Below are positions 57,103-64,000 of a stretch of DNA of 64,000 nucleotides, in pieces. The position numbers were made by a program, and so were the translations under genes. This DNA is from an uncultured Photobacterium sp. (GTDB lineage: Bacteria; Pseudomonadota; Gammaproteobacteria; Enterobacterales; Vibrionaceae), in NCBI RefSeq assembly GCF_947502415.1, contig NZ_CANMZV010000002.1:62001-126000 (forward strand), given 5' to 3'. Within the stretch, counting starts at the first letter, position 1, and every line of letters begins with the position of its first letter. The notes beneath the pieces were generated by a model. The model ran no database searches, had not been told where the DNA came from, and was given only the letters and a program-made list of their open reading frames with translations.

Positions 57103-59505
57103 TTAGTTTGAGACTAGACTTTCGATATCAGGATGTAAGAAATCCAAGCGCTCATCAGATGCAAATTTACCTTCGCTCAAGAAGGTTATTGATTTTTTCT
57201 GCATGTCAGCAATTGGATGACTATCATTTGGTGATTGTCCTAGAATAGCTGCATGGTGACTAAACTCATCCTTGTATAGCGCAGCATTACGTTGCTTCGT
57301 GTTTACGTTAGTTTCTTTGCCAATGATATAAAATGGTGTCTTCTTGCTATTTGTAATTAACGGTAAAGTACCCGCTACCATTGACTTGACAACAGAATTG
57401 GTAATTGGGCCATTAGGTATTACCGTATCACCTTCAGCCACCGACAGGTAGATTGGTGTTTTGATTTGGTTAATTAAGTTAGCAGGATCTACGGTGTCCA
57501 GTACTGTCTGAGCTGCCATAGCGAAGGAATTAAAGAACAGTACATCACATACTGGATCTGGTAATTGCTTACATTTTTTCGCTTTAAATGGTTGGTAACC
57601 ATCACTTTCTTTTAATGCTGTTTTGATTGTCTTACCGTAAAGTTCTGAATTGAACAAGAAGTATGCAAGGCCGCCTCCCGGAACATCAAAGTGGGTGCGG
57701 CTTACACCAAATAATGTTGTCTCTTTTTCGATATCAACACTATCCGTATTTTTATCAAATATGACAGGTTTATTAATGGTAGCAGTATAGCCAATACCAA
57801 CAATTCCCCCTAGAGAGACGCCGACATAACCAACGCCCTTACTACTGTCGTTGGTATCTAGAGATAGTTTACTGAGTTGTTCACCGTATATAGGTATAAT
57901 GTTAGCAGCGCCTTTAGATTTCTCTTTGGCACCAAACAGAAGCCCCAGTGATGTTCTCAGACTAACGAGGTCAGCAATAGACTGACGAATATTGTCCCTT
58001 GCGACTGGTAAAGATTCTAGGTTCATGTAGCTTAGCATTTGAACTTTAGGATCTTTAGTGTTGCCATGCCAGCGCTCACCGTGTAATGGCAGGTCAATGG
58101 CGATTAATGCCTGACAGGTTGTTGACAAGGTTTCTTGAGCATAGTTGTCAGCGCTATTTTTATTACCGCCAAACCCATGAGTAAATATACTTACAGGGAT
58201 ATTACTATCATCTGAACATAGACCAGGTTTTGGCATGTACAGGTTATACGGCACATCAGCAACGGACCGTAATTGAGGTATTGGGCTGTATTGAGTAATC
58301 AGTCTTTCTTTATCCAACTGAACTGTGTGGCCGCTGTCAATATAGAGTTTCTTATTTACTAGCTTTTTGATGACCGACTTTAATGTAGACTTGTCTTTTG
58401 GGTTCTCTTTTAGTGCATTTATTTCTTTATTCGTAATGCCAATCTCTGGCCCCATCAGTTGGGTCAGTAGGAGTTGACTGGTTGCATCTTCCTTCTTCAG
58501 CACATTTAAGATCTTGAGAAGACTTGGTGTCGCACTACTCCAAGGCGTGGTTAGGTATTGCTTAGGATCTGTATTATCACCCAGGTAATATGGCAGTTTG
58601 ACTGTTCCGGAATACTTGGTTACTACGTCTGTCGCTTTGGGGTTTTCTTTATATGTTTCTTCCTCTTTGGGTATTGTGAAAGAGAACAGTCTTGTTGTTC
58701 CTGCTGTCTCTGTTGCAAGAGCAATTGCTGCTTTTGTTGCGTATAGTGAGTTACCTGCAGAGGCTGTAGGGAACCAGGTTGAGAAGATAATATTATCTTT
58801 GTTGACTCCAGTTGTTGCTGCGATGGTGTTTTCTGTAAGGTGAACAAGCCCTTGAGGCTTATCTAGCAGTTCAGAGATAGGCTTATTTTTGTCTTTTAAT
58901 ATGGCATAACTTTGACTCATTCCTACAGAATTGTTATCTGCGTCTTTTAGGTGATTAGTTATTGCAAACATATAGTTCGCTGATGGTTCTAGTGGGCGTA
59001 ACAAAGAAACAATTAATTTAGTCCCGGATGTTGTTACAAAATAATCTTTACCAGAGCTTAAGGCTTCAGGCTTTGTTGTATCTGAATCTAATAGAGGATT
59101 AAATGACTTAATTAACACAAAGCCGGCATTTGCGGTTTCGGTTTTTAGGTCGCTACCGTGAAAGTCAATGGTAATTGGCTCAAGAATACCCCAGCCATCG
59201 GTTTTACCCATGGCTGTTTTGGGATTTTTGATAAAGTTTTCAGAGTAATTAGGGTTTTTCTCTCCATCCTTAAAGATAAAGTCATCCGACGCTAGTGTTC
59301 CATCAAAAGTATCAACACCAAAGAAAGATGGGAAATCTACTTTCTTTTCTTCACTGAGTATATCAAAGATGATTTGGGTCTTGGCTTGTAAGCTTTTTTC
59401 GATCACTGGATCAATCGATGGGTTACCGCTAAGTTCGCTTTCGTTACCACAACCATATAAGCCAACGCTTGATGCAATCAATACGGCTAATACATTCTTT
59501 TTCAT
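57103..59505 (-). CDS. volA: VolA-like outer-membrane lysophospholipase lipoprotein
   Basis: An 800-residue lipoprotein: signal sequence with lipobox LYGC. Then a long N-terminal domain of the bacterial virulence factor lipase type, and a C-terminal alpha/beta-hydrolase domain with the nucleophile elbow GVSLGGIVGIG and HGFGGNKNSADNYAQE. In Vibrio cholerae VolA, encoded next to fadL, removes fatty acid from lysophosphatidylcholine at the cell surface and feeds it to FadL. Here it is 55 bases after a fadL gene on the same strand, which supports the same pairing. AGGAATAAACT precedes the ATG. Confidence 0.88.
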   Translation of the reverse strand: MKKNVLAVLIASSVGLYGCGNESELSGNPSIDPVIEKSLQAKTQIIFDILSEEKKVDFPSFFGVDTFDGTLASDDFIFKDGEKNPNYSENFIKNPKTAMGKTDGWGILEPITIDFHGSDLKTETANAGFVLIKSFNPLLDSDTTKPEALSSGKDYFVTTSGTKLIVSLLRPLEPSANYMFAITNHLKDADNNSVGMSQSYAILKDKNKPISELLDKPQGLVHLTENTIAATTGVNKDNIIFSTWFPTASAGNSLYATKAAIALATETAGTTRLFSFTIPKEEETYKENPKATDVVTKYSGTVKLPYYLGDNTDPKQYLTTPWSSATPSLLKILNVLKKEDATSQLLLTQLMGPEIGITNKEINALKENPKDKSTLKSVIKKLVNKKLYIDSGHTVQLDKERLITQYSPIPQLRSVADVPYNLYMPKPGLCSDDSNIPVSIFTHGFGGNKNSADNYAQETLSTTCQALIAIDLPLHGERWHGNTKDPKVQMLSYMNLESLPVARDNIRQSIADLVSLRTSLGLLFGAKEKSKGAANIIPIYGEQLSKLSLDTNDSSKGVGYVGVSLGGIVGIGYTATINKPVIFDKNTDSVDIEKETTLFGVSRTHFDVPGGGLAYFLFNSELYGKTIKTALKESDGYQPFKAKKCKQLPDPVCDVLFFNSFAMAAQTVLDTVDPANLINQIKTPIYLSVAEGDTVIPNGPITNSVVKSMVAGTLPLITNSKKTPFYIIGKETNVNTKQRNAALYKDEFSHHAAILGQSPNDSHPIADMQKKSITFLSEGKFASDERLDFLHPDIESLVSN

Positions 59506-59560
59506 AGTTTATTCCTATCATTCAAATCGTTATGCAAACCAGGTGGTTTTGCTGAATTAG

Positions 59561-60790
59561 TTAAAATTTGTAATTGATTTGAGCGGCACCGATAATAGCC
59601 CCTCCGGAAGAAGTGAAAGTGGTGTCATCTTCTTCGAAGGTGGTTTCTTTGCCGTCTAGATAGGTAAATGCTAAATCGAATGAGGTATTCGGGCTGAAGG
59701 TATAGGTTAAGCCAGCTGAGTACCAGTAACGATCAGTATCAGGAATACTCAGGGTTGAGCGGCCGGCTTGTTCGTCGAAGGCAAAACCGGCACGAAGCAT
59801 CCAGTCAGGATTGATTGTGTAAGTTCCACCAATTGAGTAGCGGAAGTTATCGTCGTAGTCTTCATCTTTCAGCATGCAGATCCCATTATTGCACTGATCG
59901 CTGGTTGCTCGCAGTTCTTCAAATTTGCTGTATTGGATCCATTGCACACTATACTGAACTGCCCACTGATTAGTTAACGCATGATAACCGGAGAATTCAG
60001 CAATCGCCGGTAATACAACATCGAGTTTACCGGTGACAACATTATTATTAGCGTCGGTAATACGGCCGGTGGAATCAGTAAAATCACCTTCAAAATCTAG
60101 ATCTACTTGTGAACGGTAACTCAGGCCAAAACGGTGATCGTCATTGACTTCATAGAGCGCACCAATGTTCCAGCCCCAGCCAAAGGTATCCCCTTCCATC
60201 TCAATGCTCTTATCACTTGCTTTACCACCAAGTGCAAGAGCTAATTTTGTTCCTTTATGACGTTCAAGTTTGGCATCGCCGTAAACCAAGCTAACGCCGC
60301 CACCAATACTGAAATGGTCATTAATTCTGAAAGCAACATTCGGGTTAACATTAAAGGTTATTAAAGATGTCATACCGGCTGCGGTGCCATTGTTAAAGTC
60401 ATCCGGGTAGTCGGTTGAAACACCATAGCTGGAAAACAGTGCCAGCCCGGCCGCGAGGTGCTCATTAATTGGATGAATATAGTAACCGCCAGGAACAGCA
60501 GCTAAAGGTGCGATATCCTTGGCTGTTTGACCGAATTTCTTGTCTTCAACATCAATGTCCGGATCGATGATGGTTAAGGCACCAGAAAGCTCTGCGGTTT
60601 TGAAAAGAGTCATCGCGGCTGGGTTGCGTGCCAGTACAGATGCGTTATCGGCAACTGCGGCTTCCCCTGCAAATGCTCTACCTAAGCCAGACGCGGAATG
60701 TTCGTTTACCTGATAGCCGGCAGCGTAAGCATTAACAGACATTAATGCGGCTGTGACGGCGATGGTGGCTAGTTTTAATTTGTTGGACAT
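59561..60790 (-). CDS. fadL: Long-chain fatty acid outer-membrane transporter FadL
   Basis: A 409-residue outer-membrane beta-barrel. The signal sequence ends SVNAYAAG and is followed by the FadL hatch motif YQVNEHSASGLGRAFAGEAAVADNASVLARNPAAMTLF. The barrel ends in an aromatic C-terminal residue (GAAQINYKF). It takes up long-chain fatty acids. ATG at 60790 (MSNKLKL) is chosen since AGAGG is upstream and the signal sequence starts there; the frame runs 28 codons further up without reason. First gene of fadL-volA. Confidence 0.93.
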   Translation of the reverse strand: MSNKLKLATIAVTAALMSVNAYAAGYQVNEHSASGLGRAFAGEAAVADNASVLARNPAAMTLFKTAELSGALTIIDPDIDVEDKKFGQTAKDIAPLAAVPGGYYIHPINEHLAAGLALFSSYGVSTDYPDDFNNGTAAGMTSLITFNVNPNVAFRINDHFSIGGGVSLVYGDAKLERHKGTKLALALGGKASDKSIEMEGDTFGWGWNIGALYEVNDDHRFGLSYRSQVDLDFEGDFTDSTGRITDANNNVVTGKLDVVLPAIAEFSGYHALTNQWAVQYSVQWIQYSKFEELRATSDQCNNGICMLKDEDYDDNFRYSIGGTYTINPDWMLRAGFAFDEQAGRSTLSIPDTDRYWYSAGLTYTFSPNTSFDLAFTYLDGKETTFEEDDTTFTSSGGAIIGAAQINYKF

Positions 60791-61214
60791 TATTATTTTG
60801 CCTCTTTGATTTGCTTCTTGTTCTTCGTTCCGTGAAGGAAAACGAGCTTGTTGTAATAGTTTCATAGGCTTCAAGTAACACAGGTCCTATGCACAGCGAT
60901 CAGAGCAAGGCATGTTGCTCAGACATGGTGATTTATATCGGTAGGACATAAAACAAACATGCCGATGCTGGCAGTCTTCCATAGAATCAAATTGAAACGA
61001 TATGAAACAGTGCTAAGCAGTATAAGGATTCAGATAAGGAATGTTAAGCTGCTGTAACACGTTGTTTTTGAATGAAATGTCTAATTGAATGGTATTTAAT
61101 TAAATAGTGTTTAAAACAATCGTTTTAATTATAGCATGTGTTTAGAAAGATGATTCTAAAAGCCCAGTGTGACTGGGCTTGTAGCAGGTCTGATGAGAGG
61201 TGGGTGTTTAATTT
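60791..61214. other. fadL upstream region
   Basis: About 425 bp between fadL and rnt. It holds the rnt terminator (61160-61180) and a weak FadR-like sequence, TTGCTCAGACATG (60915-60927), about 125 bp before the fadL start. That sequence keeps the GCTCAGAC core but has mismatches in both arms. Nothing else is clear. Confidence 0.35.
61160..61180 (-). terminator. rnt terminator
   Basis: AAGCCCAGT (61160-61168), loop GTG, ACTGGGCTT (61172-61180). The minus strand continues TTTAGAATC. Confidence 0.75.
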
Positions 61215-61880
61215 TTAAGACTCTTCGTTTTCTTCTGTTTGAGGTTCAAAGACAGGCCATCCACCTAATTTCTTCCATTTGTTAACGATCTCACAAAAAA
61301 GTTCAGCCGTTCTTTCGGTGTCATAGAGCGCTGAGTGGGCTTCTTTATTGTCAAATGGGATACCTGCCGTGCGACAGGCTTTGGCCAGTACGGTTTGTCC
61401 GAACGCTAAACCGCTCAGGGCTGCGGTGTCGAAGGTCGCAAAAGGGTGGAAAGGATTGCGCTTTAATTTGGCTCGTTCAGAGGCTGCCATAACAAAGCTG
61501 TGGTCAAAGTTGGCATTGTGGGCGACCATGATGGCGCGGGAACAACCAGCAGCTTTTTGTTCTTTACGGATCTGTTTATAGATCGCTTTGAGTGCTGCTT
61601 CTTCGGATACTGCACCACGAAGCGGGCTGAATGGGTCGCGGATGCCATTAAACTCCAGTGCTTCCTTGTGGATCACTGCACCTTCAAATGGTGTCACATG
61701 GAAATGCAGGGTAGAAGCCGGTTTTAGCCAACCGTCATCGTCCATCTGCAAAGTCACTGCGCAGATTTCTAGCAAGGCATCAGTTTTGGCGTTGAAACCC
61801 GCCGTTTCAACATCAATGACGACAGGGAAGTAGCCGCGAAAGCGACTTTTAAGTGTGTTTAGTTCGTTATCTTGGCTCAT
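61215..61880 (-). CDS. rnt: Ribonuclease T
   Basis: DEDD-family 3' exoribonuclease that trims tRNA and other stable RNAs. The protein is 221 residues. Catalytic motifs are [12 protein letters not shown] (Exo I), [12 protein letters not shown] (Exo II) and [17 protein letters not shown] (Exo III, with the His). ATG at 61880 matches E. coli; a longer frame adds 11 codons. It lies near grxD/sodB as in E. coli, but here other genes are interposed. Confidence 0.96.
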   Translation of the reverse strand: MSQDNELNTLKSRFRGYFPVVIDVETAGFNAKTDALLEICAVTLQMDDDGWLKPASTLHFHVTPFEGAVIHKEALEFNGIRDPFSPLRGAVSEEAALKAIYKQIRKEQKAAGCSRAIMVAHNANFDHSFVMAASERAKLKRNPFHPFATFDTAALSGLAFGQTVLAKACRTAGIPFDNKEAHSALYDTERTAELFCEIVNKWKKLGGWPVFEPQTEENEES

Positions 61881-62032
61881 AGCACTGCGGTTAATAAAAA
61901 TAAAGGGGGGCATTATGTCAGATTCATTACGGGAGCTAAACCTATAATCCCTATCGTAATGATATTCAGGTTACTTTAGGAAGAGGGCTGGTATTTAACA
62001 GTTTTTGAGTTATTAATGGGGCTATTTGAGGT

Positions 62033-62059
62033 TAAAGATTTTTTTACAGGTTCCGATAC
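62033..62059 (+). promoter_or_regulatory. Sigma-28 (FliA) promoter for motY
   Basis: TAAAGATT (62033-62040), 11-base spacer, TCCGATAC (62052-62059). The consensus is TAAAGTTT-N11-GCCGATAA, giving 7 of 8 and 6 of 8 matches. It lies about 40 bases before the motY ATG. Flagellar class control fits the gene. Confidence 0.75.
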
Positions 62060-62098
62060 AATAGTCAGCAATTATGATTGAGCTGGTAAATTCAGATT

Positions 62099-62989
62099 AT
62101 GGGCAAAATAACAACATCATTATGCTTGTCGGCATCATTGCTGATGGCAGTAACGGCAAGTAGCCCGGTAGTGGCGAGTAAGCAATATGTGGCCACGCCA
62201 GCACAATCTAGCTGGAAGGTGGCGGTAGACACACCTTTGGAGTGCCGTATGCTCCATACCATCCCGAATTTTGGTGAAGCGCAGTTTATTTCTCGTGCCA
62301 GCAAGAAAATTAATCTCGATTTTGAATTGAAAATGCGTCGTCCGATGGGAGAGACCCGTGATGTCAGCCTGGTTTCTATGCCGCCTCGCTGGATGCCGGG
62401 GGATGCCGCGGAACCTATCACCAAGATCACCTTCTTTAAGCAGTTTGATGGCTATATCGGTGGTCAGATGGCGTGGACAATGCTGACTGAGCTTGAAAGC
62501 GGACGTTACCCAACGCTGAGCTACCAGGACTGGCAGCACCGGAATAAGCGAATTGAAATTGGTCTGTCTGCTGTGTCTTTTCAGGGGCCGTACCAGCAAT
62601 TTAGTCAGTGTTTGGATAATTTGCTGCCATACAGTTTCAAAGACATTGCTTTTACTGTTCTGCATTATGATCAAAACAGTGATGAGCTGAACAAAGCTTC
62701 GCGCCACCGTTTATCGCAAATTACAGACTTTGTCCGTTACAGTGATGATATCGATTTGATGCTGGTGGCAACTTATACCGACTCAATTGGTGGTAAGAAT
62801 GTAAATCAGGCACTGTCGGAGCGTAGGGCGAAGAAGCTGGAAGAATACTTTATGGCGATGGGGTTACCGAAAAACCGTATCCAGGTTGAATCTTACGGTA
62901 AGCGTCGGCCAATTGCTGATAATGATAGCCCTATTGAGCGTAATAAGAACCGCCGTGTTGTTATTTCTCTGGGCCGAACAATTATTTAA
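62099..62989 (+). CDS. motY: Sodium-driven flagellar motor T-ring protein MotY
   Basis: A 296-residue periplasmic protein with a signal sequence ([20 protein letters not shown]). The N-terminal domain has [36 protein letters not shown]-terminal OmpA-like peptidoglycan-binding domain follows ([51 protein letters not shown]). With MotX it anchors the PomAB stator of the polar flagellum. A sigma-28 promoter lies upstream. The presence of MotY argues for sodium-driven polar flagella, as in Vibrionaceae. Confidence 0.96.
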   Translation: MGKITTSLCLSASLLMAVTASSPVVASKQYVATPAQSSWKVAVDTPLECRMLHTIPNFGEAQFISRASKKINLDFELKMRRPMGETRDVSLVSMPPRWMPGDAAEPITKITFFKQFDGYIGGQMAWTMLTELESGRYPTLSYQDWQHRNKRIEIGLSAVSFQGPYQQFSQCLDNLLPYSFKDIAFTVLHYDQNSDELNKASRHRLSQITDFVRYSDDIDLMLVATYTDSIGGKNVNQALSERRAKKLEEYFMAMGLPKNRIQVESYGKRRPIADNDSPIERNKNRRVVISLGRTII

Positions 62990-63070
62990 GATTTCTTATT
63001 TTTGACCACTGAACAACCGGCACAACAGCTACATTGAAATTGAGATTTCAAAAGAAAGAGTGCTTCAACA

Positions 63071-63382
63071 ATGAAAAAGCTTCTTAGTATTGTGCTGTTT
63101 GCTATGGTGTTGGTTTTTGCATTTGGTGGTTATGCGGCATTGGACTCCCATCATGTGGTAGCTAAGAAGGTGACTCGCGCCGAGGCCAAGTCGATGGGGC
63201 TGAACAAAACTGCTTACTACATGGTTTATAACACCGAAGATATGGCGCGGCTTGATGACCAAATCAAGGAAAAGGTAGAGCAGCGATCGGTCGCTTATTA
63301 TTCCGTGGTGTATTTTGTTCCTCGGCGGAACAAAGATCATTATCAGGCGATGATCACTGAATATAACGGTAAGTTTGAATGA
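63071..63382 (+). CDS. Small secreted or membrane-anchored protein, unknown function
   Basis: A 103-residue protein with an N-terminal signal/anchor (MKKLLSIVLFAMVLVFAFGGYAAL) and a charged remainder that includes AKKVTRAEAKSMGLNKTAYYMVYNTEDMARLDDQIKEK. No cysteines. I do not recognise a family. It is about 80 bases after motY on the same strand and is followed by a terminator, so it may share the motY transcript. Confidence 0.65.
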   Translation: MKKLLSIVLFAMVLVFAFGGYAALDSHHVVAKKVTRAEAKSMGLNKTAYYMVYNTEDMARLDDQIKEKVEQRSVAYYSVVYFVPRRNKDHYQAMITEYNGKFE

Positions 63383-63385
63383 TGA

Positions 63386-63414
63386 AAGAGCGAGGTTTGT
63401 ACCTCGCTTTTTTT
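63386..63414 (+). terminator. Terminator after the small secreted protein gene
   Basis: AGCGAGGT (63389-63396), loop TTGT, ACCTCGCT (63401-63408), then seven T. Confidence 0.85.
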
Positions 63415-63422
63415 ATTGGGAG

Positions 63423-63866
63423 TTATTGAAGACGGAACCGGGCAATGAGCTCGCATTGATTACTGGTGTTGATGTTTACAAGCTGGCGGGCAATTGCCGG
63501 ATTCGGGTGGCGTTTCAGAAATTCAACCAAGGCTGACTTACAGCAGCCGAGCGAATCGACAAAGGCACTACAGGCCTTATTAGGACACTGCGGGATCATC
63601 GCCATTATTTGCTCAGAGGCTAGCTGGAGGTATTTCAGTTCGTAATCTTTATCACCAAGTTTACGCCAGAATGAAGCGAGGTTATGGCAGGAGATCACTT
63701 TAATCGTCAGCAGATCTTCTAACTCATCTTTCGTATCATGAATGGTTTCCAATTGCTGGGATTCTGCCAAAGCCAGTTGGTAATGAATAACAGACATCAT
63801 TGGTTTGTGACTGCTTTCAGCTTCGGCCGCGAGTAAAGTGTGTCTTTCCCAGCGTGATACATCCAT
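63423..63866 (-). CDS. DUF2753 family protein
   Basis: A 147-residue helical, TPR-like cytoplasmic protein (MDVSRWERHTLLAAEAESSHKPMMSVIHYQLALAES, HNLASFWRKLGDKDYELKYLQLASEQ) with cysteines at PQCPNKACSAFVDSLGCCKS. It matches DUF2753, found in Vibrio and relatives; function unknown. AAGGAGGGGG lies just upstream of the ATG. It is downstream of a superoxide dismutase gene cut by the window edge. Confidence 0.8.
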   Translation of the reverse strand: MDVSRWERHTLLAAEAESSHKPMMSVIHYQLALAESQQLETIHDTKDELEDLLTIKVISCHNLASFWRKLGDKDYELKYLQLASEQIMAMIPQCPNKACSAFVDSLGCCKSALVEFLKRHPNPAIARQLVNINTSNQCELIARFRLQ

Positions 63867-63888
63867 GGACCCCCTCCTTTCTTATTAG

Positions 63889-64000
63889 TTATGACTGTAG
63901 TGAATTGAGAAAATTTAATTCAATTTGTGGCCAATCAACTACATGCCACCAGGCTTCAATGTAATCCGGCCTCTTATTCTGGTAGCTGAGGTAGTATGCA
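63889..64000 (-). CDS. 3' end of a second superoxide dismutase gene, cut by the window edge
   Basis: The last 36 codons on the minus strand read [20 protein letters not shown] then [16 protein letters not shown] and stop. This is the C-terminal SOD pattern (HAYYxxYxNxRPDY...W.VVNW), just after the DxWxH metal ligands. It differs clearly from SodB in this window (AYYIDYRNLRPDYMNAFW). It is probably a manganese or cambialistic SodA type, but the deciding residues are outside the window. Confidence 0.8.
   Translation of the reverse strand, partial: AYYLSYQNKRPDYIEAWWHVVDWPQIELNFLNSLQS

Overview
The window is a chromosomal segment of a marine gamma-proteobacterium in the Vibrionaceae, most like Photobacterium or a close relative. 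The supporting evidence is: a FadR with the long Vibrio-type insertion; motY of the sodium-driven polar flagellum; a VolA-type lysophospholipase next to FadL; small Vibrio-restricted families (DUF2753, DUF2989, TIGR02647); and gene neighbourhoods shared with E. coli and Vibrio (dsbB-nhaB-fadR, prkA-yeaH-spoVR, yeaD-gapA-msrB-yeaC, ansA/sppA, ydjA-selD-mnmH-topB, yejK/yejLM, rnt/grxD/sodB). The genus is inferred from gene content only. Almost everything is core housekeeping DNA. I see no tRNA or rRNA gene, no prophage, no intact insertion sequence and no CRISPR array.

Layout. 0-6 kb: a cut Tim44-like gene, cysteine-cluster proteins, dusC, an epimerase-like gene, a yecA-nudG pair and dsbB. 6-14 kb: nhaB facing fadR, then the prkA-yeaH-spoVR stress operon. 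14-20 kb: VOC protein, hexose-6-phosphate mutarotase, gapA, msrB, a DUF2989 lipoprotein, yeaC and a glutathione transferase. 20-31 kb: ansA, sppA, fadH (with a FadR-type operator on its promoter), ydjA, selD-mnmH (selenium use), topB and a GAF-like/GGDEF protein. 32-35 kb is the only accessory-looking stretch: a decayed SDR fragment, a secreted protein of unknown function, about 690 bp of gene-free highly structured DNA that resembles an IscB-associated omega RNA (HEARO) with a destroyed iscB, an intact SDR and a small lipoprotein. 35-40.6 kb: yejM-yejL/yejK, a membrane protein with two HPt domains, and ygbA. 40.7-46.6 kb: hcp-nifJ-flavodoxin on one strand, with NsrR- and FNR-type sites in front of hcp. 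47-51.4 kb: an M20 peptidase, yjiGH and an NhaC-type antiporter. 52-57 kb: asd, sodB, grxD, another Na+/H+ antiporter and a 2-Cys peroxiredoxin. 57-64 kb: volA-fadL, rnt, motY, two small genes and the 3' end of a second superoxide dismutase.

Themes. Fatty-acid use links fadR, fadH, fadL and volA. Nitric-oxide and low-oxygen physiology links hcp, nifJ, flavodoxin and ygbA. Sodium/proton exchange recurs three times (NhaB, NhaC, NhaC-like). Oxidative-stress defence is spread over msrB, sodB, a second SOD, grxD and the peroxiredoxin.

The two most unusual signals are (1) the orphan omega-RNA-like region with iscB remnants at 33.7-34.2 kb and (2) a short, class-III-like Hcp arranged as an apparent transcription unit with its own pyruvate:flavodoxin oxidoreductase and flavodoxin.
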